A stretch of DNA of 64,000 bases from Clytia hemisphaerica (Eukaryota > Cnidaria > Hydrozoa > Leptothecata > Clytiidae): the NCBI GenBank assembly GCA_902728285.1, contig CACVBU010001176.1, positions 461,552 through 525,551 of the forward strand, written 5' to 3'. Of this stretch, positions 1 to 12,200 are shown in pieces. The position numbers and the translations under genes are program-made. The stretch's first letter is position 1, and every line of letters begins with the position of its first letter. A model generated the notes under the pieces. That model was not told the origin of the DNA. It was given only the letters and a program-made list of their open reading frames with translations, and ran no database searches.

Positions 1-800
1 AGTCAAGTCATTAATACCAAGTTTTATTGCTAGGGCAACGTTATGGTAGGGAGGTGGAGGTAAACAAAACATCCAATCAACGTTTGTTTTTCCTTGCAAG
101 GGTCCCCTAGGCTCATGTAACAAATTTTGATGCTGGAACTTCCTGGTATTTCTAATTATTAAAAATGATTTTTTGATTACAAAAATGTCTATACGGAGCC
201 ACTAAACTCCTCCAAAATTGAAATGTCCAATGAAAGAAAATTTAAATTTACTGAAATCACCATTTTTGCCAGAACTTAAAGAATTGAAAACATTTAAAAT
301 GCCAACAATTTTAATTTCCTTAGCAAAAAGAGGTGAAAGGGAGTGCCAATGGAACTTTTTCACATTTGCCACGCGCCCCAGGGCTGGGTGGTGGGCAACA
401 GACAGAAAACTGAAAAACATAAAAAAATTGAAGAACCAGCCCCTAATTCTTTTATGTTTGGGACACCGACCCGCATCAATCTGCAAGAGAGGTACCCCCT
501 GTAGGTTGTAATCACACTCGTAATATAAAAGTCCAAACAAAAGAAAAAGGGAGAAGACCTACCTTTAATTTCGTTCCCCATGATACATACAGTACAGTCT
601 TTAGCAGCCACCACACGTTTTAAATCTTTTTTTTCGCGCGGTTTTAAAGCTACCATTTTGACTTTAACTACTTTCACTTTCGTTTTTGAGAAACGAAAAT
701 GGTAGCGTTTTTAAGCGCGAAACTTAGAAACTAAATGTGCTAAATGTACCATTGTTATTTTTCGGATTATAATTTTTGTTGTATATCTTCTTTCTTTTAG
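1..800. other. Intron upstream of the first visible receptor exon
   Basis: No coding exon is visible here. Short open frames on both strands have no recognisable domain and no convincing splice sites. The first visible receptor exon begins in the middle of a codon, so this is intron and the 5' end of the gene, including the signal peptide, lies before the window. Confidence 0.6.
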
Positions 801-3291
801 AATCTTGAATGGTAATAGTATTTCATCAGTCGATCAAGCATCATTCGATGGATTGACTTCACTGCACTTTGTGTAAGCACCACAAAAAAAGTTGCCTGAA
901 TTTCAAATTCAATGAATGTTTTCACAAAAGTAATTCTTTATTTGTCACATATGCACACAGTCGTTTGTATTACAAAACCTTGGACAGATTCAAGGTTTTG
1001 ATTGTCAGTTGGGCTTGAAAGATTGATTTGCTTATTCTAAACTCATTAAAAAACTATGTGACTGCTTCTAGTGGATAAAGATTTTTTTGAAAACATTCCT
1101 TTTTTTGAAAGTTCTTGGGCAACAAACACCAAGGTAAGTATATATATGAAATATTGCATGCACCTCAAAACTCAAGCTTCAATTGTGTTTTCTCCTATTG
1201 TGAACTTTGGTATTTCTTGTTAGTGGGCCTGCTCAACACAATATATCCCAGACACTATCTCAATTGAATCTACATGTGAATCCTTATAATATTTAATTGA
1301 AATTTGACAGCATTTGACAATTGAATTTTAATTAGTTACTGTATTGGATTAGCTCAATTGTTAGGTTCAATTGAGATTGTCCGGTAATATTTTCAGTTGA
1401 TATTCAATAACCAAATAAAACCTGTTACAAGCACGAAACAGTCCATTGATTGCAATGATTTCAATTTTGTCAGCCATGCTACCTGAAATTTACACAATAT
1501 AACTTTTCTTGGAACAATCTGAGATGAAGCATGAGTAACACATCGCATTTATTTTTTATATTTTTTTTAACTTTAACATGCATCCCACATGCAAACATAG
1601 ATTTCAGTATTATAGTTGATCAGCATTACAATAAGTATATAGATATTCAAAAGGTAAATTTATTTGGTCATTGAAATTTATCAACCCGAGGTGATGTAAT
1701 ATTTAACAAGCCGGGTAGTGGAGTTTAATATTTATCACCAAGGTTTAATAAATCCAATAACCAACAAAAACCTGTTGAACTTATGTTTTATTATATACCT
1801 AGAAGCAAAAACAAAACATAAGTTATTGAAATAGTTAAACGTTTCACACTCGTAAAACACTCTCAAAATCAAACGTTTGAAAGTTTGTTTTTTTTAATGA
1901 TTTTCTAAATTTTTTGAGTCATAAAATTTGTTCATGAGATTGACAATATACCGGGTGACCCACGAAAAACTTCAGACGTTTCCCGACATCTTGAGGCCGA
2001 ACAAATGTCCCGAAGTGCTTGGAGTTTTGATATTTAGAAAGTAGATATCCTAACTTAAAATTTGAGCTATCACTTTTTAAATTTGACCAAAGTGGTCTCT
2101 ACTTATGAGCTTTTAAAGTCAAAATTCACTTTTCAGAAAGTGTAAAAAACACGTAAAAAAGAGGTATTAAAAATTTGTGCAATCAATTAGAAAATCACTT
2201 ACAAATTGAATTATTTAACGAGTTTTATGACATTAATAATTAATAAAAACACCTTTAAAAGAAATTTTTGTTTAAAACAAGACTAGTTTTTATAAAAATT
2301 GGCGCTTTTGTAGATTTTTCAGATTTTTTTCAAGAACTGTATATCAAAAACGTCTAAAAATACCAAATTTGATACCCCTTTTTTACGGGTTTTTGACACT
2401 TTCCGAAAAGTGAATTTTGACTTTAAAAGCTCATAAGTAGAGAACAAATTGATTAAATTTAAAAAGTAATAGCTCAAATTTTAAGTTAGGATATCTACTT
2501 TCTAAATATCTAAACTCCAAGCACTTTGGGACATTTGTTCGGCCTCAAGACGTCGAGAAACGTCTGAACTTTTTCGTGGGTCACCCGGTATTTTTAACTA
2601 TAAATTTCTTTGATAAACAACAAGAGCTACAAAATATTCAAACTTTGAAAAAAAAATTCTACTTATGTACAATGGCCTGTATATCAAGAATTATTCAATG
2701 GTTGTTTTAACCTACAGGTATATAATAATATTTTTTATCAAAGTTTAATATTTATTATGTAACACTTACTAAATTAAATCCATTTCCAGAATTTTTACAT
2801 GCACAAAATATTTTTATATATGCTTCATTGACTTGCTTCAGAATTATTTAATATCTAGCATGACTAAATAAGCATGTTCATCTACGCATGAGCTTCTAGC
2901 ATGCAGTGGGATAAGATAAATTATTACTGGATTTTTTCTCTTTTAGTGATCTGAGTGGAAATGATATTGTTTATCTTGAAGAAGGTGTCTTCAAAAGCTC
3001 GCCTAACTTGAAGAAATTGTAAGTAGTTTATGGATGCATCCCTATTTAGTCTACTAAAGAAATACAGAGATGAACTTGTTTTCATAGACGGACACAAATG
3101 ACTAAAAGCCAAATATTGATTGTTTTACTTCTTTCCTAGGGATTTGAGTAGAAATAAGTTATTTTGTGACTGGAGAATCTGGTGGTTAGTTCCTTTTGCA
3201 CGAAAACTTGATTCGTTTACTGGTGCTTGTTTTCAACCAAGAGCACTTCGTGGAAGAGACATTAGAACCTTAAAGCAAGAAGACTTAGCAG
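801..3291 (+). CDS. Receptor N-terminal part: leucine-rich repeats and LRRCT cap
   Basis: Two 72-nt exons (801-872, 2947-3018) each encode one 24-residue leucine-rich repeat with the pattern L-x-G-N-x-I ... F-x-x-L/S-x-L, flanked by phase-2 introns as in many animal LRR genes. Exon 3140-3291 encodes the C-terminal cap: LDLSRNKLFCDW, then two more Cys, then a P-x-A-L-R-G segment, typical of LRRCT. These are residues 1-98 of the visible protein. More repeats and an N-terminal cap probably lie upstream. LRR domains of this type usually bind proteins outside the cell. The last intron switches to phase 1, which fits the next module. Confidence 0.85.
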
Positions 3292-6200
3292 GTATTTGAA
3301 AATTTTCAATTAGAATAATGTGAGATAATTCTTGCTGCGATTAAGCACTCAATTTAGATGGCTTTCTCTCAAAAATTTAATTGATCCTAGGGGAGTGTCT
3401 TGTTTTAGCTTTCCTGAAAACTAAATGAAAAAGTCAAATATACTTACATTAACTTCAACATTGAATGATATTTTTTAAACAACCTATGATTTTATTTAAT
3501 CCAAACATGATAGTATGTTTACATATAAATTTTTCCATGAAAACATTCAAATATGATATCAAGTTTCATATTCTTTTCAGTTGATTGTTTAAGTGTGAAG
3601 AAGCTGACAGGTGCAACAAAAGATGGAGATTATGAAATGCGTGTGTTTGGGCATGACAACAGAATCGCTGAAATCTTTATTTATTGCTACGAGATGGCAT
3701 CAGATGACCCAACTGAGTTTCTTTCCTTACCATCTGGGGCTGATACAAATTTTGTAAAGATTGATAAAGACGCATGTGACTACAGTGAAGGTAGTTATAA
3801 TTTCAATACTATTCTGACCCTTTTAAAACTGATGTCTTTTTATGTCATTCCTATATCCTAAAAAGTATAATGATGAATTGCATTTAAATTCCAAAACTAT
3901 CTTTATTTTTTACTCCTACTTGGAAACTCAGTTTCTAAAAGTAAGCAAATTATTTGGAAATTTCTCTAATGTTTGTACTAGCTGAGTTAGAATCTGTTAT
4001 TTTATATCTACATAAAACCACTATTGTGTATAAAGCAAAGACTGAAGAATTTATGTTGTTTTAATGATAGTTGAATTTTGAATTTAATAAATGAAATATA
4101 TAATTTTAGATTTACAAACTGTCCTTGAATCCACCAATACAACTAGTACTTTCACTTACGTCAAAATTGATTTGAGAAGACTGCAGCTGATAGCTAATGA
4201 TTCTACCTTGCATCCAAGATCTCGAGTGACTTATGGAAAACCAACTGTTTGTGATTCTGTTATGTGTACAAAAGGAATATCCTCAGTTGATCTTAGAGGA
4301 ACACACTTCCAGTTGAAGGTAAGGCATCAGTCAATTAATTTGAATTCCTCTCTTTTTTGGTTGTTCCTACAATTCTTAGAGAATCTTTTGTCTCAAAGTC
4401 TGTGTGCAATACAGGAATACGAGTTGTATGATTTACATTTAGATTGAACTTTGATATTTTATATGATCGATGATTGGACTCTAAATTTTAATGAAATTAA
4501 AATCATTTTCACATATCACAATGGTTTGCTACATTTAAGTCCTTTGGTTCGAATTACTTAAACTTTAATTTTCACTATACTTTAGGAAACAAAATCAGCC
4601 AGGCAAATCAGCAAATGTACACAACAATGTGGAGAGTCGTGCTCTCATCCAAACCATCTGACATTGAGCATTCTGAATCCAGTCAAAAATCCATTTGCAG
4701 GTTTGTTGATATTAGTCACTCATTTTGATGTATGGTCCTTGATAAACCCTGTAATTAGAACTCGTAACGTATTCCTATTTAAAATACTTTCCATGAAATT
4801 ATTACAGCTTCTTCAAAAGCATCACATATCATTGATAAAACACAATTCAAAACAAAAATTTAAGAATGTTGTGATTAAATTTGATACTTGATAAGAACAG
4901 AACATGATCAACTCCATTAAGAATTTATAACATTTTTTTCAAACTTAAAACTTACAGTACCATTGTTTTTGTTTTAGCTTGTACCCTTCCACTTGGTATG
5001 CAAAACAGCAAAATTCCAGATCTAGAATTGACTGCATCATCACATCGCAGTCCCTACTTTCCTTCACATGCCAGAATCAACAGTATGAAACACATGGGAT
5101 GGTGTGCAGAAACTAATGATGGAAACCAAGAGTTTGTTATTCACTTGGGAAAGGTAATTGTGGTTTCAAAGTTACCATTGTTGAATGTCATAAATTAAAC
5201 ATATATATTTAGTAATGGTTGAAACCAATTTGAAAGGTTGGTTGTGATCAATCTCTTATTTATTGCATAATTACACTTTTATTTTTATATAGGTTTCAAA
5301 ATTAACTAAATTAACTTTAAATTTTACATACTGAACCCCAAATTTTCTGACAAAGCTGGGATCTTTTGCCAGCTTTCTTCTTGATGAAAAAGAGAGAAAC
5401 AGTTTCAGCTCATTGCTTAACTTGTTACCCAGATGAACTTATAACTCATTTTCTCATAGAAAATGACAATCTCTGGTATTTCAACACAAGGGCACAGACC
5501 GTCTCAAAGTTGGGTTAAAAGTTATGAAGTATTTTATTCAGTTGACGGCTTCAATTATGTAAATTATGAAGAAGTTGGTGTGAAAAAGGTAATGAAAAAT
5601 GTTGTCAACCATTATGAAAGCTGTAGAGGAAGCTTTGTAGTTTTAGTAACATGTTCCCTCTTTTCAATTTTTTGTATCATTTCAACATTATTTCTTCTAA
5701 TAAATTTTGATTCTTTTCTCTATACAATTTTATTAACTGTAGTCAAGTTTTCTGAAGAAAATATAAAATCCTCTCTCTCTCTCTAGATATTTCTTGGGAA
5801 TAATGATAATTACAATCTGGTGACACATTGGTTTCGACCACGTATCATTGCTCGATTCGTCAAGATCAAACCTGTATCGTGGCATCAGAATGTTTGTATG
5901 AGATTGGAAATTTATGGCTGCGAAAATGGTAGCTTTATTAATCAAAAATACTTTATTATACATCTTTCTAACTAAATAATAAATAGAATTAACTAATGTT
6001 TTTACCATCAAATTTAAGGGAATGAATCTTAATAAACCAGCCGAGGCTGGAAGGTCAGCCAATAGAGCTTAGCTAGATAGCTTTAATAAGTGGGTTAACA
6101 GATGTAAGAGATGCCCCGGCCCAGGGGGGGTACTAGGATTGATGGGTGTTGGGTATGTGCGTGCCAGACCTCTTGACCCTTACCCTTAGAGAGACTGAAT

Positions 6201-9200
6201 TTTGGTGAAAAGGTGACCCTTAGAGAGACTCAGTGTAGAAAAACCCAACCCTTAGAGAGACTTTTTCACAAAAAATTTCTATAAAAAAAAAATTTCACTT
6301 TTTTGACTTTTCACTTTTCTTTGACCCGAGTTTGTGAAAAAACCGACCCTTAGAGAGACTGATTTTGACTTTTGTTGTTTTGGTAACCCTTAGAGAGACT
6401 TTGGGAGGGGGAAAAACCCTACCCTTAAGGCACGCACATACCCAGCACCCATTTTTGCCTAAGTACCCCCCCCCCCCGGGAAGAGATGTACTGAAACAGA
6501 GTAGACCAAAAATGTTGAATAATGTACAAAATGTGAAACATTTGATAACTTGATTTAAAATTATTTAAAACAAGCCTGAGAGCTCCTCCAACCCCCCCCC
6601 CCCCCCCCCCACGAGAAGATCAAAGTATACTTCTCTTTAGCATTGTAGCACTGTTTCTACGACATCAAACAATTAAGCTATAGTTCATTACTATAAAATA
6701 AAAGAGAAACATAGTGTAATTAAAACTTTTTGTTAATTTCATTCCAGTCAGTTATGATACATTTTCTTCTGTTGGATGTAGACAATATCCATATCCAAAG
6801 TGTTATCTAGAAATAAATTAGCAAATTGCCAAAACGTCAGAACCAAAATAAAGATATCCATCAAATATACATAGAAATTGTACTTTTTGTTTTACTTGAT
6901 AAAACTCCAATAACACTTTAAACTAACAAGCTACAAACTTTAAGTCACAAAGCACAAACTCCAGAAAAACACAATTTGCATCAAAATCTTTGCAAAACGT
7001 AGTTCATATTTATAACATTTCAACAGGAACTGTATTTTGGTAGACTTTGTCAAATTACAGAAACCATTTGTCAGTTGTCTGCAAGGCCAATGAGTACGTA
7101 AAAACTGACTGCTATTCAGTCAAAGCCATAATTTGGCAAGGTCAGAAAAACATAATTTACATCCAGTCTTCGTAAATAAATTTTGCAGTTTAGTACCGTC
7201 AAGTTACACAACATGCACACAACCATCTTGAAGACTTTGCTGGTCGCAAATGATAATCGAAAGGAAAACTTAAAATTCATAACTATTCAGGGAAGCTCAT
7301 TTTTCCCCCATTTTGCTTTAAACTCCCTTTTGATTGGTCTATGAATTTGGGCGATCGCTTTACCGCCTTGACAGAATAAACACACGACCATAATAAATAA
7401 ATTCAACAGGGCAGCGGAGTAGCAATTAATTTCAACTGCGAGTCCTCTCTTCTGTGCCAAGCACTGGCAGTGTTTTTTAAACTTTAAAACAATGTTAAAT
7501 GAAGACCAGATGGATCTGTTTGTTATGACTGTGCAAGTTGTGACGTGAGAGTGCATGTTGTGTAACTTGACGGTATAATTCATTAAATTCTAGAAACCAT
7601 TTTTCATAACTTTCTGCAGTCCGCTTTCTGCAAGTCTGATAAGAGATATGTATAAAAAGTTATCGCCATTCATTCCATTCCATCATTCAGTCAAAACGTA
7701 CGCCAAGGTTAGAAAAGGTTAGAAAAACACAATCTGCGTCCGGAACTGCGTGAAAAATAGTTAGATCAATTTCAACAAGAACTGTATACATTAATATTAA
7801 AATATAATTGATCAAATTTCAAAGACCATTTGTCATAATTTTGCAAGTCCAATAATAGGAGATGTGATGTCATCATTTGGTTCCCGTCATCTGACCGACC
7901 CTGATTTACGGTCAGCAGGTAGAGTTGGAGAGTCGGAAAGCTTTTCCGCTGCTTTGCTGGATTTCCAACGTCGACCTCTGCACGCTCTGTGTTTACAAGT
8001 TTTCAAATCGAAGTAGCGAGCCGCATGCTAATGGAGAGTAAACCGAAAACCAGTTTATCCACGGTTTCTCAATTTCTTAATTTGGATCAGTCCACACGGA
8101 TTCCCTTTCAACAAGATGTATAGCTGCTTCTTAAAAGAAAAATATTTTCGACCGACCGACCGACCGACCGACCGACCGACCGAATGACCCCCACTTTTAA
8201 AAAAAATGACGGGAATCAAATAATTTTTTGCAATTCGCCTTATCAAACACTTCCAAACCAAGTCCAAAAAAGCACGATTGCATCCAGGCTTTATCAAATT
8301 TAGACAGTAGCTGTACTTTTGTAAACTTTATCAAATTCCAATAACATTATAACACCATCAATCCCACCTAGAGGAAACAAGAACAATATGTTTTTATTGC
8401 AAAAACTAATAAAAAGCAGCAATAAAAAGTATCAGAAAATTCAACATAAACAAAAACTTGAGCAAACGGCTTTAAACCTTCAAAAGATGTAGAAAAAGAA
8501 TCCCCTTGATGAAAATCATGTGTTTGATTTGCCGAGTTAAAAAAATAAATGACAGAAATTGAAGCTTGCAACAGATTTACACTGGAAATACTTTGGTACA
8601 ACACTGACTTATCACATCTGACTTATCGCTTGAGCCGCCATCTTGAAACACCACATTATGATAAACAACGCACGCTAAAAGTACCCAAAAAGTTAACCCG
8701 ATCGGAAGAAAGTTTAGAAATCAAAGTGAGATCGATCGGGAAATCGGATTTTTTTTTTGTCGTCTTATGATGATGGAAGAAAATTTTACCTATTTGAATG
8801 CTCAGCTTAGGCTGACCAATAACGAAAACCTATACTTTGAACATTTGAAATCTTTCTTTTCTCTGTTTTTGCGAAGGAACTCGCTCATAATGCACTCATT
8901 TGTCGAATTGTCTCAAACTATGTACCAACCTTTATCATTATCTAGATATCAACTCGTATATCATTCAAAAGATTCCAGAAGACCGATGTTTGACAGTTGG
9001 GGAGCGTGTTTATGACAAGAATGGAAGCCCACAATATCCACTGGTTCAAAAACGTGGATGCGAGGGTTCTGATTTCATGTTTACTTTTCATCCAAGACGA
9101 TTACAACACACAAAGACAGGTATATTAAATTTTAATTCACTTAGCCTCATTATTAGAGACTTTCTGCTTTTCGAGATCTAAACCAGGTAAAAGAAGTTTC

Positions 9201-12200
9201 GTTCCCTACAACACAATAAAGACCTTTGATAAGTTGAGTGAAGCAAAGAAGTGAGCTTTTTCTTTGTGTTACCATTTTTCATGATAATGTTCTTTGTAAT
9301 CAATGAAGTTCCAAACTTTAATGAATTTCAGTTAATGTAACTAGTTTACATCTTCATTTTGTTTTCTCTTCACAATTTAGGGCTTTGTTTACATTTGACT
9401 GATCAATCATGGTTCATTTTCAACAAGACATGTTCAACTGGTAGCCTAATGTTCCAGAAGGTGGTATCCAAAGCTGAAGTGTCCTTCTTAATCAAAGATT
9501 ATAATGGTTATTGTGCACGTATCCAGGAAACAGATCCAACGTCAGAAAGTAAAATCTTCTCAATCTGGAGGACGTGCCATAGGGGTGGATTCACTATATT
9601 CAAATTGACCAGAGAAGGTATGTCATAGATATTTCCCTAATAACGTCAAGATATTTTCAAACTTACAATTTTTGTCTTTTCGTGACAAAATGATGAAATA
9701 TCCTAAAACAATGACATGCTGTGGAGCCACTTAAGCCTGAGAATGTTCCTGCAAGTTCTTGATTGATTTACTTCATTCTTATATATTTTCTTTTGGGTCA
9801 TCTTCATAGATACTCGAGTTTTAAGAGATTAGAGGCAATTTTAGGCTTTCGCTTAAAGCAAGCTTAGCTTAGGAATCATTTCAAACTTTAAAAGCAGTCT
9901 TATAAAGCTTATCTAGCATCGTTGCAACCCCGGGGGGGGGTACTAGGGCAAGATGGGTTTCGGGGATGCTCCGCTGGTCAGGGTACCTTTTTTAACCTCC
10001 ACGAGTCCCTGGTAGGGTCGCAAAAACACCAAAATAGAAAAATCAGTCCCTCGTAGGGTGCCTATTTTTGGAAAATTTGGGGAAAAAGTAGAAAATTTGA
10101 GAAAATTTTGGAATTTCAGTCCCATTCAGGGTCACTTTTTTCGCAAATTTCGAGTCCCACGTAGGGTCCATTTTTCGAACCTCGGCGGAGCACCCCCGTC
10201 GGTCGACAAGGGTAGTACCCCCCCGGGGTTGCAACGACTCATTTTATTAAGGCAAGTCATTTCATTCAGCAATTAAGTTGTTTTAATATGGGGGATTTTA
10301 ATTTTTCTTTTAATGGCCTATTAATACAATAGAGAAATTAAGGGTTAGCACGTGAACGCTAATCTGATAATTAATTGCTGGTTATATTAAATCAAAACGT
10401 TTAGTTTTAAGTGCAATCGACTTAACAAAATCTTTTAAAGGTGCAATAAAGGTTGATTTAAGAACTGCACTGTTGTTTAAATTTCTTCTTAACGAAATTT
10501 GAGCCTCAAGATTTCATAGGCAAATACACGAGAGTTTGATTTCTCAAACGGGTATTTTTTTTCAGAGATTGGAGAGACTTATAAAAAGGCAGTAAAATAT
10601 TAAAATATAAAATGTTGATGAATTGCAAAGCTCGACAATCTCAATTTTTGCCGATCAACTGCAATATGTTTAAATCGCCGGTAAAGCTATAGCATTAGAA
10701 TAACCGTTTCTAAGGTTAAACAAACTCAGGCAGGGTCCCAGGAAATCATTCTAAAAACATTAAATCTCAAACAGACACACAAAATCCGTATTCACTTTCT
10801 TATAATCAGTGTTTATGCTGCCTTTTTTATTGTAGACATAAGGTATTAGTAGCAGGATGATAAAAAAAGAGATTAAAGGACGTTTGTCAAGCGAATAGTC
10901 GTTTACAAAGCCTACCATCCGTCCTATATGTAATTAGTAATTAACACAAGAAAAGAAGTTTGAATGAATGCTGGGGTGCATTGAATAGCCATGTTTGATT
11001 AAAATGTCATTGATTAGCTTTGTAATATAATAGTATATGTTTAATGATCACAAGATTTTGTGTTTTGAATTTTATACTGATTTATTATAAATTGATGCTG
11101 CAATTTTCTTAACCACAAAATTTGAATTTAATTTGATGGTATATTTTTGGTTTTGGGAGAAATGCCTTGGGTTTTTCATGTATTTTTTCTGGTCAGCATT
11201 TTACTGTGTAAGTTGTTATTTCGTTAAGTTCGTTAAATAGAATGTGATTTGGTTCGTTGTACGCAGATTTAACTCAGAATATTAAGTTTGAATAAATTGT
11301 TTTTTTAACTCCTATATATTTGCTTACGCAGTATTAGTAAGAACAACTTTCTAATCTCCCCTGGGCCGCGCAATCACAAATTTTTAGAAATTTAGAAATT
11401 TGTTGTTGATTCTGCTTTGTCACCATAAGAGGCGCGCCTCCTTTCAATAATAATAGAATATCTTTAAACTGTGGGTAACATTGAGGATGGAATAAACTTT
11501 TTTTGTGAGTGATGTATGAAATGAAAGTTTTTTTCATATCTTTATAGATATATTAGTTTTGAAATAGACTAAACGACATCTTTTTGATTGCGGAAACAAC
11601 ACTTCTTTCACTAACAATCAGTAGCTTAAGTTTGATAACCTTTCTGAGATTAGGAAATGTTACACGTTGAACATTGATGGATATTCTCACTATAAAGGTC
11701 AATTTTTTTACTCCTTTACTTCCTCTATATTGACTTGAATAATTGTTTGTACCTTTATGTTCCAGGTGTTTCCGCTTTCAAACCTGTCTTCCCGGAAAAG
11801 AAAACTACCGTTGTAACAGACCTTTTCAAACCTCTCACACTTCGATGTCACGCGCGTGCCGAACCCATCCCGCTTTACGAGTGGAGTAGAAACAACACTA
11901 TACCTTCAGGTCAAACCAAAATTCAAGATGGCGTCGTTGTTAAAAGTAATCATGTGACTTTAACATTACGTAATGTTTCATGGAGTGATCGTGGATCGTA
12001 TTTTTGCAACGCATGGAACAGTAAAGGTTACGAATTTAAAGAATACGAAGTGATTGTTAATGGTGAGTCATTTTTTCAGTAACTCGAATTATGTCTCCTT
12101 AACTCGAAAAAGTTTTCTCGTCCTTTCAAAAAACTCAAAATTTCCATAACTCGAACAAACAGATGTAAGAACACAGCTTAAATTGATGTTTCAACGATTT

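Larger units (their letters stand above)
6860..8350. repeat. Degenerate tandem repeats filling the intron
   Basis: The motifs AGAAAAACACAATTTGCATC, CAACAGGAACTGTA, and TTGTCAAATT..A.AAACCATTTGTCA recur in the same order at about 6960-7140, 7141-7730 (interrupted by an inserted element) and 7731-7870, with partial units near 6870 and 8270-8345. Without the insertion a unit is roughly 180 bp. No open frame. This array makes up most of the 3-kb intron between the F5/8C and the next receptor exon. Confidence 0.6.

Noticed and set aside
801-3291. The LRR exons as a separate gene from the receptor
   Set aside because: The LRRCT exon ends in phase 1 and joins the GON exon in frame, with no stop, start or polyadenylation site between. 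Kept as one gene, with RNA needed to settle it.
6114-6480. Spaced identical CCCTTAGAGAGACT repeats resembling a CRISPR array
   Set aside because: They lie inside a transposon with target duplications in an animal intron; spacing is irregular and repeats are too short.
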